Below, one piece after another: positions 1 through 6,557 of a DNA stretch of 18,695 bases; the first letter of the stretch is position 1, and each line of letters starts with the position of its first letter. The notes beneath the pieces are model-generated. The model made no database searches. It saw nothing but the letters and a program-made list of their open reading frames with translations, and had not been told where the DNA came from. A program made the translations under genes and the position numbers. Source of the stretch: CAYTMY01 sp964618075 (GTDB lineage Bacteria; Bacillota; Clostridia; Eubacteriales; Anaerofustaceae); contig CAZTZO010000025.1 of NCBI GenBank assembly GCA_964618075.1, positions 1 to 18,695 of the forward strand, in the 5' to 3' direction.

Positions 1-276
1 TAAAGCTACCCAACTATCATCTGCCATATCTATATTAAACTCTGTGTTGTTTATATATAGTTTGTTATCTAAATCTCTAACAAAACCCCAATTGAGTTTC
101 TTTTCTTCAGCATACCTTTTAAAGGCATTGAATTTATTCCCAATCTGCCTATCGATATTTTTATCTTGTCCCTTGCTTTCTCCACCCTTGGTTTCTATTA
201 TCCAAACTGTTCCATCTTTTTTCATTACTATATAATCGGGATAAAATAACCATTGTTTATAAAAGGCATCATTAAG
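1..276 (-). pseudogene. Type III restriction / DEAD-box helicase (Res-like) C-terminal fragment, truncated
   Basis: Reading the minus strand from about 276 down to position 1 gives an open frame containing HLNDAFYKQWLFYPDYIV, then a segment ending WIIETKGG. A hydrophobic-YPDYIV strand followed by ETKG is the PD-(D/E)XK nuclease signature at the C-terminus of type III restriction Res subunits and related DEAD/DEAH helicase-nucleases. The family is about 800-1000 residues long; only about 90 are here. The 3' end runs off the left edge, so the stop codon is not visible. The 5' part is replaced near 268-280 by an oppositely oriented recombinase fragment, so no start codon or helicase motifs exist here. 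The segment is more AT-rich than the rest of the window, which suggests acquired DNA. It is either a dead remnant or one side of a deletion or assembly junction. The family call rests on the nuclease motif alone. Confidence 0.6.
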
Positions 277-570
277 ATGTCTTCTGACTATGAAAAAGAG
301 CAGGAAGAACTAAAAGAGAAAGCAGAATTTCTAAGTGAAAAAATAAAGACTGTCAAAGACCAAGCTTTGAATACAGATAATTTTCTAAAGCTAGTAAAAA
401 AGTACACTGAGATTAAAAAGCTAGATGCTGAAATTATTAGGGAATTTGTGGACAGGATAATCGTCTTTAAGGCTGAAAAAGTTAATGGCAAAAGACAGCA
501 GAAAATAAGGATATACTATAACTGCATCGGTGCTATAGATATTCCTAATACAGAAAGCAAAACGGCATAG
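253..570 (+). pseudogene. TnpX-type large serine recombinase, C-terminal (DUF4368) fragment
   Basis: The readable part, from about 274 to the TAG at 568-570, begins KMSSDYEKEQEELKEK and continues through a coiled-coil and the segment LDAEIIREFVDRIIVFKAEK to an IRIYYNCIGAID ending. This matches the C-terminal coiled-coil plus DUF4368 tail of Tn4451/Tn1549-type large serine recombinases, which catalyse excision and insertion of conjugative or mobilisable transposons. Intact members are about 500-560 residues; under 105 remain, and the catalytic serine resolvase domain and zinc-finger region are absent. An open frame can be extended to a TTG at 253 and there is an ATG at 277, but neither has a convincing ribosome site, and the residues before KMSSDY belong to the neighbouring Res-like sequence. 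I infer a truncated relic. It marks the former right end of a mobile element. Confidence 0.72.
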
Positions 571-594
571 CCGATATCTAAACCGACTATGCCG
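563..594. repeat. Inverted repeat over the recombinase stop codon
   Basis: CGGCATAG (563-570) pairs with CTATGCCG (587-594), and an inner CG/CG can extend the stem after one mismatch. The left arm contains the recombinase TAG stop. No T-run follows, so it is not a standard intrinsic terminator. It may be a remnant of the transposon end, but no attachment-site duplication can be shown from this window. Confidence 0.4.
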
Positions 595-656
595 AATGAT
601 TTAAGAGATTATAAATCCCTATGGTAAAGCACCTTTAAGGCTGTTTTTTTGACTTC

Positions 657-875
657 TTTTGCAAAGTGACCGGGTCAGAATGAAAAAGGACTGCTGATGC
701 ACTGAACCATGTACCTGTTTTTTTTGCAAAGTGACCGGGTCAGACTGCAAAGGACTGCCGTGGCACTGCCCGTGTACCTGCTTTTTTGCAAAGTGACCGG
801 GTCAGGCTGTAAAGGACTGCTGATGCACTGCCCGTGCACCTGCTTTTTTGCAAAGTGACCGGGTCAGACTGTAAA
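657..875 (+). repeat. Array A: four copies of the TGACCGGGTCA palindromic repeat
   Basis: Copies lie at 657-687, 722-751, 784-813 and 846-875, with cores starting at 667, 732, 794 and 856 (spacing 65, 62, 62). Each has TTTTGCA, AAG, core TGACCGGGTCA, then GAA, GAC or GGC and an A-rich right arm (TGAAAA, TGCAAA or TGTAAA). The linkers are also related to one another (ggactgc..., then gcactg..., then gt.cacctg). A degenerate half copy (cagactgtaaaag) follows near 897-909, just before a promoter. The array fills the gap between the recombinase relic and the DUF975 gene. Apart from it, 571-656 holds nothing I can assign beyond the hairpin at 563-594. Confidence 0.9.
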
Positions 876-915
876 TGACTGCAAAAGAAGCTGCACTCAG
901 ACTGTAAAAGAAAAG

Positions 916-944
916 TTGACATAATTCTTATTTTCGTGTATATT
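916..944 (+). promoter_or_regulatory. SigA-type promoter of the DUF975 gene
   Basis: TTGACA at 916-921, a 17-bp spacer, and TATATT at 939-944. The predicted start lies about 30 nt before the ATG at 982, with GGAGGA at 972-977 as ribosome site. The promoter sits immediately downstream of repeat array A, so the array is upstream of the transcript rather than in its leader. Confidence 0.75.
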
Positions 945-981
945 TTACACATAGTTATAAATCTAATCATATGGAGGAATT

Positions 982-1674
982 ATGTTTTTTGATAGACCGC
1001 AAATGAAGTACACGGCAAAAACCGAGCTTAAAGACAAATGGAGAAACGTCATTATACCGGCAATAATATTTTTGTTGGCAATAGCCTTTTCAGCTATAAC
1101 AAAATCTGCCCGCATACAGACATCCAACGGATACATTACGTACCGCACAACGACATGGTATGCGTCGCTTATAGGGGCGTTTATCCTTCCGATAATTTCG
1201 ATTGGCTTCACCAGATACATCATGAACATCATGGATAGAAAAGCTTACGATAAAATGGACGTTTTCTACGGCTTTGGCAACTACGGTTCCATATTCTTAT
1301 CGATGCTCTGGGTATCTATTTTCACGGTTTTATGGAGTATGCTCTTTCTCGTTCCCGGCATAATAAAAGCGCTTGCATACAGCCAGACAAAGTATATACT
1401 TGCGGAAAACCCCAAGGTCGGCTACAGAGAAGCCATTAAAATATCAATGGTTCTGACAGACGGCAGAAAGGGAGATATCTTTAAGCTCACTCTTTCCTTT
1501 ATCGGTTGGTATTTTGTTCTGGGAGTGACCTGCGGTATAGCCGGACTTTATGTTCTTCCTTATTCGGAGGCTACCTTCGTTCAGGCGTATGAAATGCTAA
1601 AGGCAGCAGCTATTGAAGAGGGCAGAATAACCGCCGACGTATTTAATCCCGACGGTTCATATTCAGTGCAGTAA
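982..1674 (+). CDS. DUF975 family integral membrane protein
   Basis: A 230-residue polytopic membrane protein. The N-terminus (KYTAKTELKDKWRNVIIPAI) is amphipathic and charged, followed by hydrophobic segments at about residues 24-40, 57-78, 108-135 and 165-190. The YILAENP stretch followed by a REAIKIS(M)xLT(D)GRKGDIFKL stretch is typical of DUF975, a family common in Firmicutes. Its biochemical role is not established; membership gives membrane location only. The start at 982 is supported by GGAGGA five bases upstream and a consensus promoter further up. It is a single-gene transcript closed by the terminator at 1685-1739. The family call is firm, the function unknown. Confidence 0.85.
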   Translation: MFFDRPQMKYTAKTELKDKWRNVIIPAIIFLLAIAFSAITKSARIQTSNGYITYRTTTWYASLIGAFILPIISIGFTRYIMNIMDRKAYDKMDVFYGFGNYGSIFLSMLWVSIFTVLWSMLFLVPGIIKALAYSQTKYILAENPKVGYREAIKISMVLTDGRKGDIFKLTLSFIGWYFVLGVTCGIAGLYVLPYSEATFVQAYEMLKAAAIEEGRITADVFNPDGSYSVQ

Positions 1675-1684
1675 TAAAGCAAAA

Positions 1685-1739
1685 AAGCCGCCTCTTTTCG
1701 CACTTAACACCTGCGAAGAAGGGGCGGTTTATTTTATTT
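1685..1739 (+). terminator. Intrinsic terminator after DUF975 gene
   Basis: The left arm AAGCCGCC... at 1685-1702 pairs imperfectly with the right arm at 1712-1730 (TGCGAAG...GGCGGTTT), giving a long GC-rich hairpin with a nine-base loop. It is preceded by an A-run and followed by attttattt. Confidence 0.85.
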
Positions 1740-1769
1740 GTGGAAAATAAAGGCTAAAGGTGATATAAT
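1738..1769 (+). promoter_or_regulatory. Extended -10 promoter of the GrpE-like/Hsp70-like operon
   Basis: TATAAT at 1764-1769 is preceded by TGA, a perfect TGN extended -10. The -35 is weak (TTGTGG at 1738-1743 or tggaaa at 1741-1746), as is usual when an extended -10 is present. The transcript would start about 30 nt before the ATG at 1809, which has CGGAGGA as ribosome site. Confidence 0.65.
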
Positions 1770-1808
1770 AGCCCAAAGAAGCAACATTTTCACTTTTCGG
1801 AGGAAGCT

Positions 1809-2693
1809 ATGACTCTGTTTGAATGCTTTGAAAAAAGGAAGGAATCTCTATACGCGCGTTTGCAGGGTGCAACGAACGTTTCGGAGGCAAGCGTAATTAT
1901 GCAGGAGGTCTTTGACATCGTCCTGTACGAATATATTAACGAGTGTAAAAACGATGAGACAAAAACGCTCGCGGCTTATATGGGCAACGTCGTAAAGGCG
2001 GCTTTTCCGCTTATCGAGGGAGTAAGCGAAGCTCATGTGTGGGAAAGAAAGAAAAATCTGCCCGTTACGATAGATACAAAGCCCTCATCGGGCAAGAAAA
2101 ACGCTGTCGGGATACTTCTTCTCATTTCTTCGATAGTACTTTTCGCTCTGCTTGTTACTATGATAATGAAAACCGCCTCTGTAGAATTCACACAGATAAA
2201 AAGCTATGTATATACAGGTATAATAGGGTTTGTACTCGCTTTTGCGGGAGGTCTTTTTATAAACAGGAAACAGCCTGTTCAGCAGCAAACCGAGCATTAC
2301 GCACAGATCAACGTCAATGTTGCCGATATGGTGAGAAGGATGACGGCGGTAATTCTTGTTATGGATAAAAACCTCACGGCAATAGAGATGGGGCGAAAGG
2401 AAGCAAGCCAAGACTTGACCAATGAAATAATTCCAGCGGATTTAACACAGCTTATGCACGATTTGTTAGAGGGTAAATACTCCTCTAACGGAGAATTTGC
2501 GCTCGAACAGCTCGACGAGGTTGAACATTATCTTCATTCAAAGGGAATAACGCTCTACGACTATACGCCGCAGAGAATGAACTGGTTTGAATTCTTACCG
2601 ACCGTCGAAGGCGAAAGCGAAACGATTGTGCCCGCAATGGTCTGCGAGGACAGACTTGTCTGCAAGGGTCTTGCCACGCGCAGGGAGGTTTAA
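1809..2693 (+). CDS. Membrane-anchored protein with a GrpE-like C-terminal region
   Basis: A 294-residue protein. Residues 1-95 are soluble and mostly helical. Two hydrophobic segments follow, at about 98-120 (GILLLISSIVLFALL) and 132-152 (YTGIIGFVLAFAGGLFI), forming a membrane hairpin with both ends probably cytoplasmic. Residues 170-294 are soluble. In that part, a helix (VILVMDKNLTAIEMG), a later helix ending LHSKGITLYDYTP, then NWFEFLP...TIVPAMVCEDRLVCKGLATRREV follow the order of GrpE: the long helix, the four-helix bundle and the C-terminal beta domain in which charged-to-hydrophobic strands end in a conserved R. The GrpE link is my inference from this order and from the neighbour, an Hsp70-like ATPase starting 3 nt downstream, whose Shine-Dalgarno (GGGAGG, 2683-2688) lies inside this gene, implying translational coupling. 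No close family name is recognised. Confidence 0.6.
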   Translation: MTLFECFEKRKESLYARLQGATNVSEASVIMQEVFDIVLYEYINECKNDETKTLAAYMGNVVKAAFPLIEGVSEAHVWERKKNLPVTIDTKPSSGKKNAVGILLLISSIVLFALLVTMIMKTASVEFTQIKSYVYTGIIGFVLAFAGGLFINRKQPVQQQTEHYAQINVNVADMVRRMTAVILVMDKNLTAIEMGRKEASQDLTNEIIPADLTQLMHDLLEGKYSSNGEFALEQLDEVEHYLHSKGITLYDYTPQRMNWFEFLPTVEGESETIVPAMVCEDRLVCKGLATRREV

Positions 2694-2695
2694 CA

Positions 2696-4606
2696 GTGGA
2701 AAAATATTTCGGCTTTGATTTAGGAGACGCGGAATGCGCTATATCCGTTAAGGGAGAAAACCAAATGGGCGAGCCTCAGGTGGTGCCCGTTAACGGGATA
2801 AAAAACTTTATCTCGGCATATGCCGTTATGCGCGACGGACAAATGCTTATCGGCGAAAACGCATGTTATGTGCAGAATGCAAAGGACGCAAGCATTCGCT
2901 TTAAAAGCCGCTTTCTGACTGATGAAACAGCCGGAGAGGATATACTCAAGTTTGCAAAGGGAGTGCTTAGAACTCTGTATGATTCGGGAATCGTACACTT
3001 TAAAGAGGACAATTATTTTTATATAGGCTGTCCGGCAGGGTGGGACGCTCCCACAAGAGAACGCTACCGATTGATATTTCAAAAGGCAGGCTATCCGCCT
3101 GTTAAAATTATCACGGAATCCCGAGCCGCTTTGATGTATGCCTGCCAATCCAAGCATTTGCAGCTGAGCTATGACCTGCTTACAAAGCCTATGCTCGTTA
3201 TAGATATAGGCTCCTCAACGACCGATTTTGCCTATGTCCTGTGCGGTAAGGAGGTCAACCTTAAAACAGGGGGAGAGGTTATGCTCGGTGGGGGCATAAT
3301 GGACGAGATACTTTTAGAGCATTGCATTAAAAACAGCCCTAAAAGCGAAAAGCTCACAGACGTATTTGAGGAAAGCAAGGCGTGGCGCACCTATTGTGAA
3401 TTTGCCGCAAGAAGGCTAAAGGAAAAATATTTCTCCGACGAGGATTACTACAAATCCCGCGGTTTAACGCAGTCTGTAGTCGTGCGATACAGACTTCCCA
3501 TAAAATTTTCACTCTTTATTGACGAGCAGGCTGCCGATGATATGCTCAATATGGGCGTAAAAAAGCTTTCCGATAAGTCGTTTATGGAGGTATTCACAGA
3601 GTCGATTACGCATATTCGCGACAACATAACCGAACAGCTTCCTCAGATTGTTTTTTTGACAGGCGGCGTTTCCAAGATGAAAATAGTTCAGGATAAGGTA
3701 AAGGAGATATTCCCCGAATGCGTGCTTGTCGCCGGAGTGGAACCGGAATTTTCGGTATCAAAGGGGCTCTGCTGGGCTGCCGACGTTGACGCGCAAATCA
3801 AGCTGTTTCGAGCTGACGTTGATGAATTGATTGCCTCTGATGTAATCGAAACCGTGGTTTCACAAAATATCGGAGACCTTTTCAAAATTGTAGTCGATAC
3901 TCTCGTTGAGCCTATCTTAAAAAATGCTGCAGAGCCTGTGTTTTTACAGTGGCGCGACAAGCAAATCAAGCGACTGTGCGATATAGACGAAGAAATGACG
4001 AAGGTGATAACACAGTACGTTATGTCGGACGAAGCAAAGAAGCTTCTCAGCGAGCCTATTGCAAAATGGCTTAAGCCCGTAGCCGCACAGCTTGAAGAAA
4101 AAACAATACCGATTTGCGTAAAACACAATATCCCATATACCGCCCTGAGCCTTGCGACATATATGAATTTAACAGACGTCGATGTAAAGCTTGAGGCAAA
4201 GAATATATTTGCTATTGAAGAAATTACATGGATGATAAATGCGATAATTTCTCTGATAGTCGGTCTTCTTTGCGGAGGAAGCGGCATTGCCATAATAGCG
4301 GGGGGCTTTCCCGGAATAGTTGCCGGCGCTGCAATAAGCCTTTTACTGTTATTCATAGGAAAGAACAAATTCCAGGAAGCCGTCATGTCGGCGGATCTAC
4401 CGGATTTAGTAAGAAAAGCTGTTCCTGCGGGCTTCATAAACGCAAGAGCAGAGCAAATAGAGTCGAAGGTCAAGCAGTCATTGTATGATAGTCTCGAAAA
4501 CGACAAAAACGAAAGCATAACCGGTGAGATGACCGACGAAATATCGCGCGAAATAGAAAGCTGTCTTGCAAAAATGGCGGAAATCGTGGAGATACCGATC
4601 GCATAA
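2696..4606 (+). CDS. Hsp70/actin-fold ATPase with C-terminal membrane hairpin
   Basis: A 636-residue protein with a GTG start, set by GGGAGG seven bases upstream. Residues 1-370 form an Hsp70-like nucleotide-binding domain: phosphate-1 motif FGFDLG at 5-10, the Hsp70-typical PAGW...R...AGYPPVKIITESRAALMYA near 113-150, phosphate-2 motif VIDIGSSTTDF near 167-178, and adenosine motif FLTGGVSKM near 320-328. The usual beta-sandwich substrate domain is absent. The C-terminal half is instead a long helical region, then a hydrophobic hairpin at about 512-560 (INAIISLIVGLLCGG...AAISLLLLFIG) and a final amphipathic helical tail. The protein is therefore probably membrane-attached, with the ATPase in the cytoplasm. 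It is the distal gene of a two-gene operon with a GrpE-like membrane protein. A general cytosolic DnaK role is unlikely; a ParM/StbA-like scaffold or a membrane-localised chaperone is possible. Fold confidence is high, function unknown. Confidence 0.78.
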   Translation: MEKYFGFDLGDAECAISVKGENQMGEPQVVPVNGIKNFISAYAVMRDGQMLIGENACYVQNAKDASIRFKSRFLTDETAGEDILKFAKGVLRTLYDSGIVHFKEDNYFYIGCPAGWDAPTRERYRLIFQKAGYPPVKIITESRAALMYACQSKHLQLSYDLLTKPMLVIDIGSSTTDFAYVLCGKEVNLKTGGEVMLGGGIMDEILLEHCIKNSPKSEKLTDVFEESKAWRTYCEFAARRLKEKYFSDEDYYKSRGLTQSVVVRYRLPIKFSLFIDEQAADDMLNMGVKKLSDKSFMEVFTESITHIRDNITEQLPQIVFLTGGVSKMKIVQDKVKEIFPECVLVAGVEPEFSVSKGLCWAADVDAQIKLFRADVDELIASDVIETVVSQNIGDLFKIVVDTLVEPILKNAAEPVFLQWRDKQIKRLCDIDEEMTKVITQYVMSDEAKKLLSEPIAKWLKPVAAQLEEKTIPICVKHNIPYTALSLATYMNLTDVDVKLEAKNIFAIEEITWMINAIISLIVGLLCGGSGIAIIAGGFPGIVAGAAISLLLLFIGKNKFQEAVMSADLPDLVRKAVPAGFINARAEQIESKVKQSLYDSLENDKNESITGEMTDEISREIESCLAKMAEIVEIPIA

Positions 4607-4615
4607 GAATAATAA

Positions 4616-4654
4616 AAAAGGCTCTGTTAAGCTTATCGCAAAACAGAGTCTTTT
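4616..4654. terminator. Bidirectional intrinsic terminator
   Basis: AAAAGGCTCTGTT (4616-4628) pairs with AACAGAGTCTTTT (4642-4654) with one G-T pair. The A-run on one side and T-run on the other serve both the Hsp70-like operon (plus) and the convergent esterase/FakA-C-like operon (minus), which end 10 and 25 nt away. Confidence 0.85.
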
Positions 4655-4678
4655 ATTAAATTTAAAATTGTTTGTTCA

Positions 4679-4930
4679 CTATCCTCTTAAGCCTCTTGAC
4701 TGTCTGTCCATATCCTCTATAACTATATCGAATATTTCGCCTAAGGACGTACAGTATTCAAGTACCTTCCACGGTTCGTTCGTATGAAAATGCAGCTTGA
4801 TTAGGTTTTCGTCGCCGACTGCCAATAGACAATCGCCCTTGAAATTGTTGATGAAGTATTCTCTTATTTCGTCCTCGTTTAAATTTTTGCCTTCGATGAG
4901 CATCTGAGTATCGTACTTAAATTCAAGCAT
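4679..4930 (-). CDS. Small protein homologous to the C-terminal domain of FakA (DAK-type kinase)
   Basis: An 83-residue protein. The segment GDCLLAVGDENLIKLHFHTNEP followed by KVLEYCTSLGEIFDIVIEDM corresponds to the C-terminal part of FakA/YloV-type DAK2 proteins (typically GDSLVVVGDDDLVKVHVHTNxP...VLEYALxxGEL..IKIENM). In full FakA this follows the ATP-binding Dak2 kinase domain and contributes to fatty-acid phosphorylation together with the lipid-binding FakB/DegV partner. Here the kinase domain is absent and the domain stands alone with a clean ATG preceded by AAAGGAG, so it looks like a genuine short gene rather than a fragment. It lies 22 nt downstream of the esterase-like gene, probably in the same transcript. 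Its biochemical activity cannot be predicted; it may bind a ligand or a partner protein. Confidence 0.7.
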   Translation of the reverse strand: MLEFKYDTQMLIEGKNLNEDEIREYFINNFKGDCLLAVGDENLIKLHFHTNEPWKVLEYCTSLGEIFDIVIEDMDRQSRGLRG

Positions 4931-4952
4931 TGGTTATCTCCTTTGTTTGGTT

Positions 4953-6212
4953 TTATAATACCTTTATCGGCGTAGCTTTCGTAACAAATATCATGCTGTT
5001 ATATAGCTGTGCGGGTGGCTGAAAAATACGGTATGCCTGAGGAAGTATACGCATCAGAATAGAAAATCCTTCTCCGAGGCTGCCCATATATACATAATCC
5101 TCACTTACCTTTTTTAATTCGCTATTATCACCGAGAGAGGAAAAATCCAGCCAGCAGATATCATATCCGGCAAGCTTTGCCGTCTTTGCCAAGGGATCAT
5201 GCGAATAGAATACACGATTTACGCGCTTATTAGAATTGGCATTGGGAATATTTACCGTAGTTTTGTAGAAATCCGTGCCGATTGCGTAGTAATTTTCGCC
5301 CAATGTATCGCTTAATATCTTACCCATTGAATCGTAGCTTGCATACTTCGCAATATGCCCGTTGTGACCGGAAACAAATATACGAGCATGTCCCAAGCTT
5401 TCCTCCCGAGAGGATATCCACAAGCAGTTTTGCGCCATAAACTCATCACGCTTTAAAATAAGCTCGTCGTTGCTGCCGCTAAGCTCGCCGAGAGTGATAT
5501 TTTGAATAAGCATATCAGCAAAATGGATTGCTAGCTCCGAGTTGTCCTTTTGGGTAAGCTCATTTTTTACCTGTGATATAACATCTTTTCTCTCGCTTTG
5601 GCTGTACTCTTCACTCCATTCATCATTTACTACAAGCTTCTCCAAATTATCGGTCTGTACGCTTTGAATCTTGCATTCCTCTACGAGATATTTATAGTTA
5701 TACGCCCACCTTTGCATATCGAAGCCGTAAAAACGTATATCGTCTCCCGAAGGTGCTTTTTCATTGTATTCGCGCATATATGTGATAAGATCTTCCATTT
5801 CCTGCGTGCGGTATATGGTAAAGCCTATTGCCTCTGCCGCCTCTTTTGCGCTTCCCTCTTCACCGTGTATGTATCGGTTTACTTTTTGGCAGCCGCCGAA
5901 ATCCCCCTCAAGGGCAAAAGCGCGTACGTTATACTTTTCGACCATTACCTTAAAAACGTCCAGCTTTAGCTGTTGGAATTCTACGTTTCCGTGAGTAGCC
6001 TCTCCCAAGGCCACTATTGAAACGTTTGGAGCTATCGTGATATCGGGAATATCGGCAGCGTACTGTTTAAACTCCTCGACATTTGAGCTCTTACCTGTGG
6101 AGAAGCCTCCGAAATGAGAAAATATCAATCCCAAAATAATAATTACCGCAAATAAACTTAATAGCACGGCCCGAAGAACGGGACGCTTTTTCTTATGTCT
6201 CTTAGTCTGCAT
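4953..6212 (-). CDS. Erythromycin-esterase-family protein, membrane-anchored
   Basis: A 419-residue protein. The start is the ATG at 6212 because GAGGA (6221-6225) sits eight bases before it; the frame is open to a TTG at 6227, but that codon overlaps the ribosome site. A basic stretch (KRHKKKRP) then a hydrophobic helix at about 13-33 indicate a signal anchor with the catalytic domain outside. The Ere signature follows: LGEATHGNVEF (Glu and His near residues 71 and 74), AFALEGDFGGC, FYGFDMQ, and a C-terminal SGHNGHIAK near 280. In EreA/EreB the Glu/His residues hydrolyse the macrolide lactone. Many chromosomal homologues have unknown esterase substrates, so macrolide resistance is not implied. 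It is probably cotranscribed with the FakA-C-like gene. A palindromic repeat copy lies directly upstream of the ribosome site. Confidence 0.85.
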   Translation of the reverse strand: MQTKRHKKKRPVLRAVLLSLFAVIIILGLIFSHFGGFSTGKSSNVEEFKQYAADIPDITIAPNVSIVALGEATHGNVEFQQLKLDVFKVMVEKYNVRAFALEGDFGGCQKVNRYIHGEEGSAKEAAEAIGFTIYRTQEMEDLITYMREYNEKAPSGDDIRFYGFDMQRWAYNYKYLVEECKIQSVQTDNLEKLVVNDEWSEEYSQSERKDVISQVKNELTQKDNSELAIHFADMLIQNITLGELSGSNDELILKRDEFMAQNCLWISSREESLGHARIFVSGHNGHIAKYASYDSMGKILSDTLGENYYAIGTDFYKTTVNIPNANSNKRVNRVFYSHDPLAKTAKLAGYDICWLDFSSLGDNSELKKVSEDYVYMGSLGEGFSILMRILPQAYRIFQPPAQLYNSMIFVTKATPIKVL

Positions 6213-6234
6213 TAGTTGTCTCCTCAATTCTTTT

Positions 6235-6264
6235 TTTTGCAGCCTGACCGGTCACATTGCAAAA
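6235..6264 (-). repeat. Palindromic repeat copy in the esterase leader (even-centre variant)
   Basis: Read on the minus strand this is TTTTGCA, ATG, TGACCGGTCA, GGC, TGCAAAA. It lacks the central base found in every other copy, so the core is a perfect 10-bp palindrome, and the outer 7-bp arms also pair perfectly. It ends nine bases before the esterase Shine-Dalgarno. Positions 6265-6358 between this copy and the next are AT-rich; I see no confident promoter there. Confidence 0.85.
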
Positions 6265-6358
6265 AGCAATAAACATATTCCTTAAATATAGAACTGTGGA
6301 ATTAAAGGCTCATTAAATAAAGTGTATATTTTATTAGTATTGTTAATGATTACATTTC

Positions 6359-6389
6359 TTTTACAGTCTGACCCGGTCACTTTGTAAAA
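6359..6389 (-). repeat. Palindromic repeat copy beside the assembly gap
   Basis: On the minus strand: TTTTACA, AAG, TGACCGGGTCA, GAC, TGTAAAA. Both outer arms carry the compensating change GCA/TGC to ACA/TGT, so the stem is kept. Its core is 124 bp from the preceding copy. The linker after it (acaggtacatggttcagtgc) is the complement of a linker in array A. Confidence 0.85.
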
Positions 6390-6414
6390 AACAGGTACAT
6401 GGTTCAGTGCCACA

Positions 6415-6514
6415 NNNNNNNNNNNNNNNNNNNNNNNNNNNNNNNNNNNNNNNNNNNNNNNNNNNNNNNNNNNNNNNNNNNNNNNNNNNNNNNNNNNNNN
6501 NNNNNNNNNNNNNN
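6415..6514. other. Assembly gap (100 N)
   Basis: Exactly 100 N, the usual placeholder for a gap of unknown length. Both flanks are repeat-array sequence, so the break is probably caused by the repeat. Confidence 0.97.
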
Positions 6515-6519
6515 CAGTC

Positions 6520-6550
6520 CTTTACAGTCTGACCCGGTCACATTGCAAAA
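6520..6550 (-). repeat. Palindromic repeat copy directly after the EamA gene
   Basis: On the minus strand: TTTTGCA, ATG, TGACCGGGTCA, GAC, TGTAAAG. It begins eight bases after the stop codon of the EamA gene and leads into the gap. Confidence 0.85.
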
Positions 6551-6557
6551 AACCTGA

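Noticed and set aside
3688..4518. 276-codon minus-strand frame antisense to the Hsp70-like gene
   Set aside because: Composition is a codon shadow of the coding strand; no ribosome site and no recognisable domain.
4953..6212. Acquired macrolide-resistance gene
   Set aside because: The signal anchor, host-like composition and lack of adjacent mobile genes point to a resident family member of unknown substrate; motif presence alone does not show resistance.
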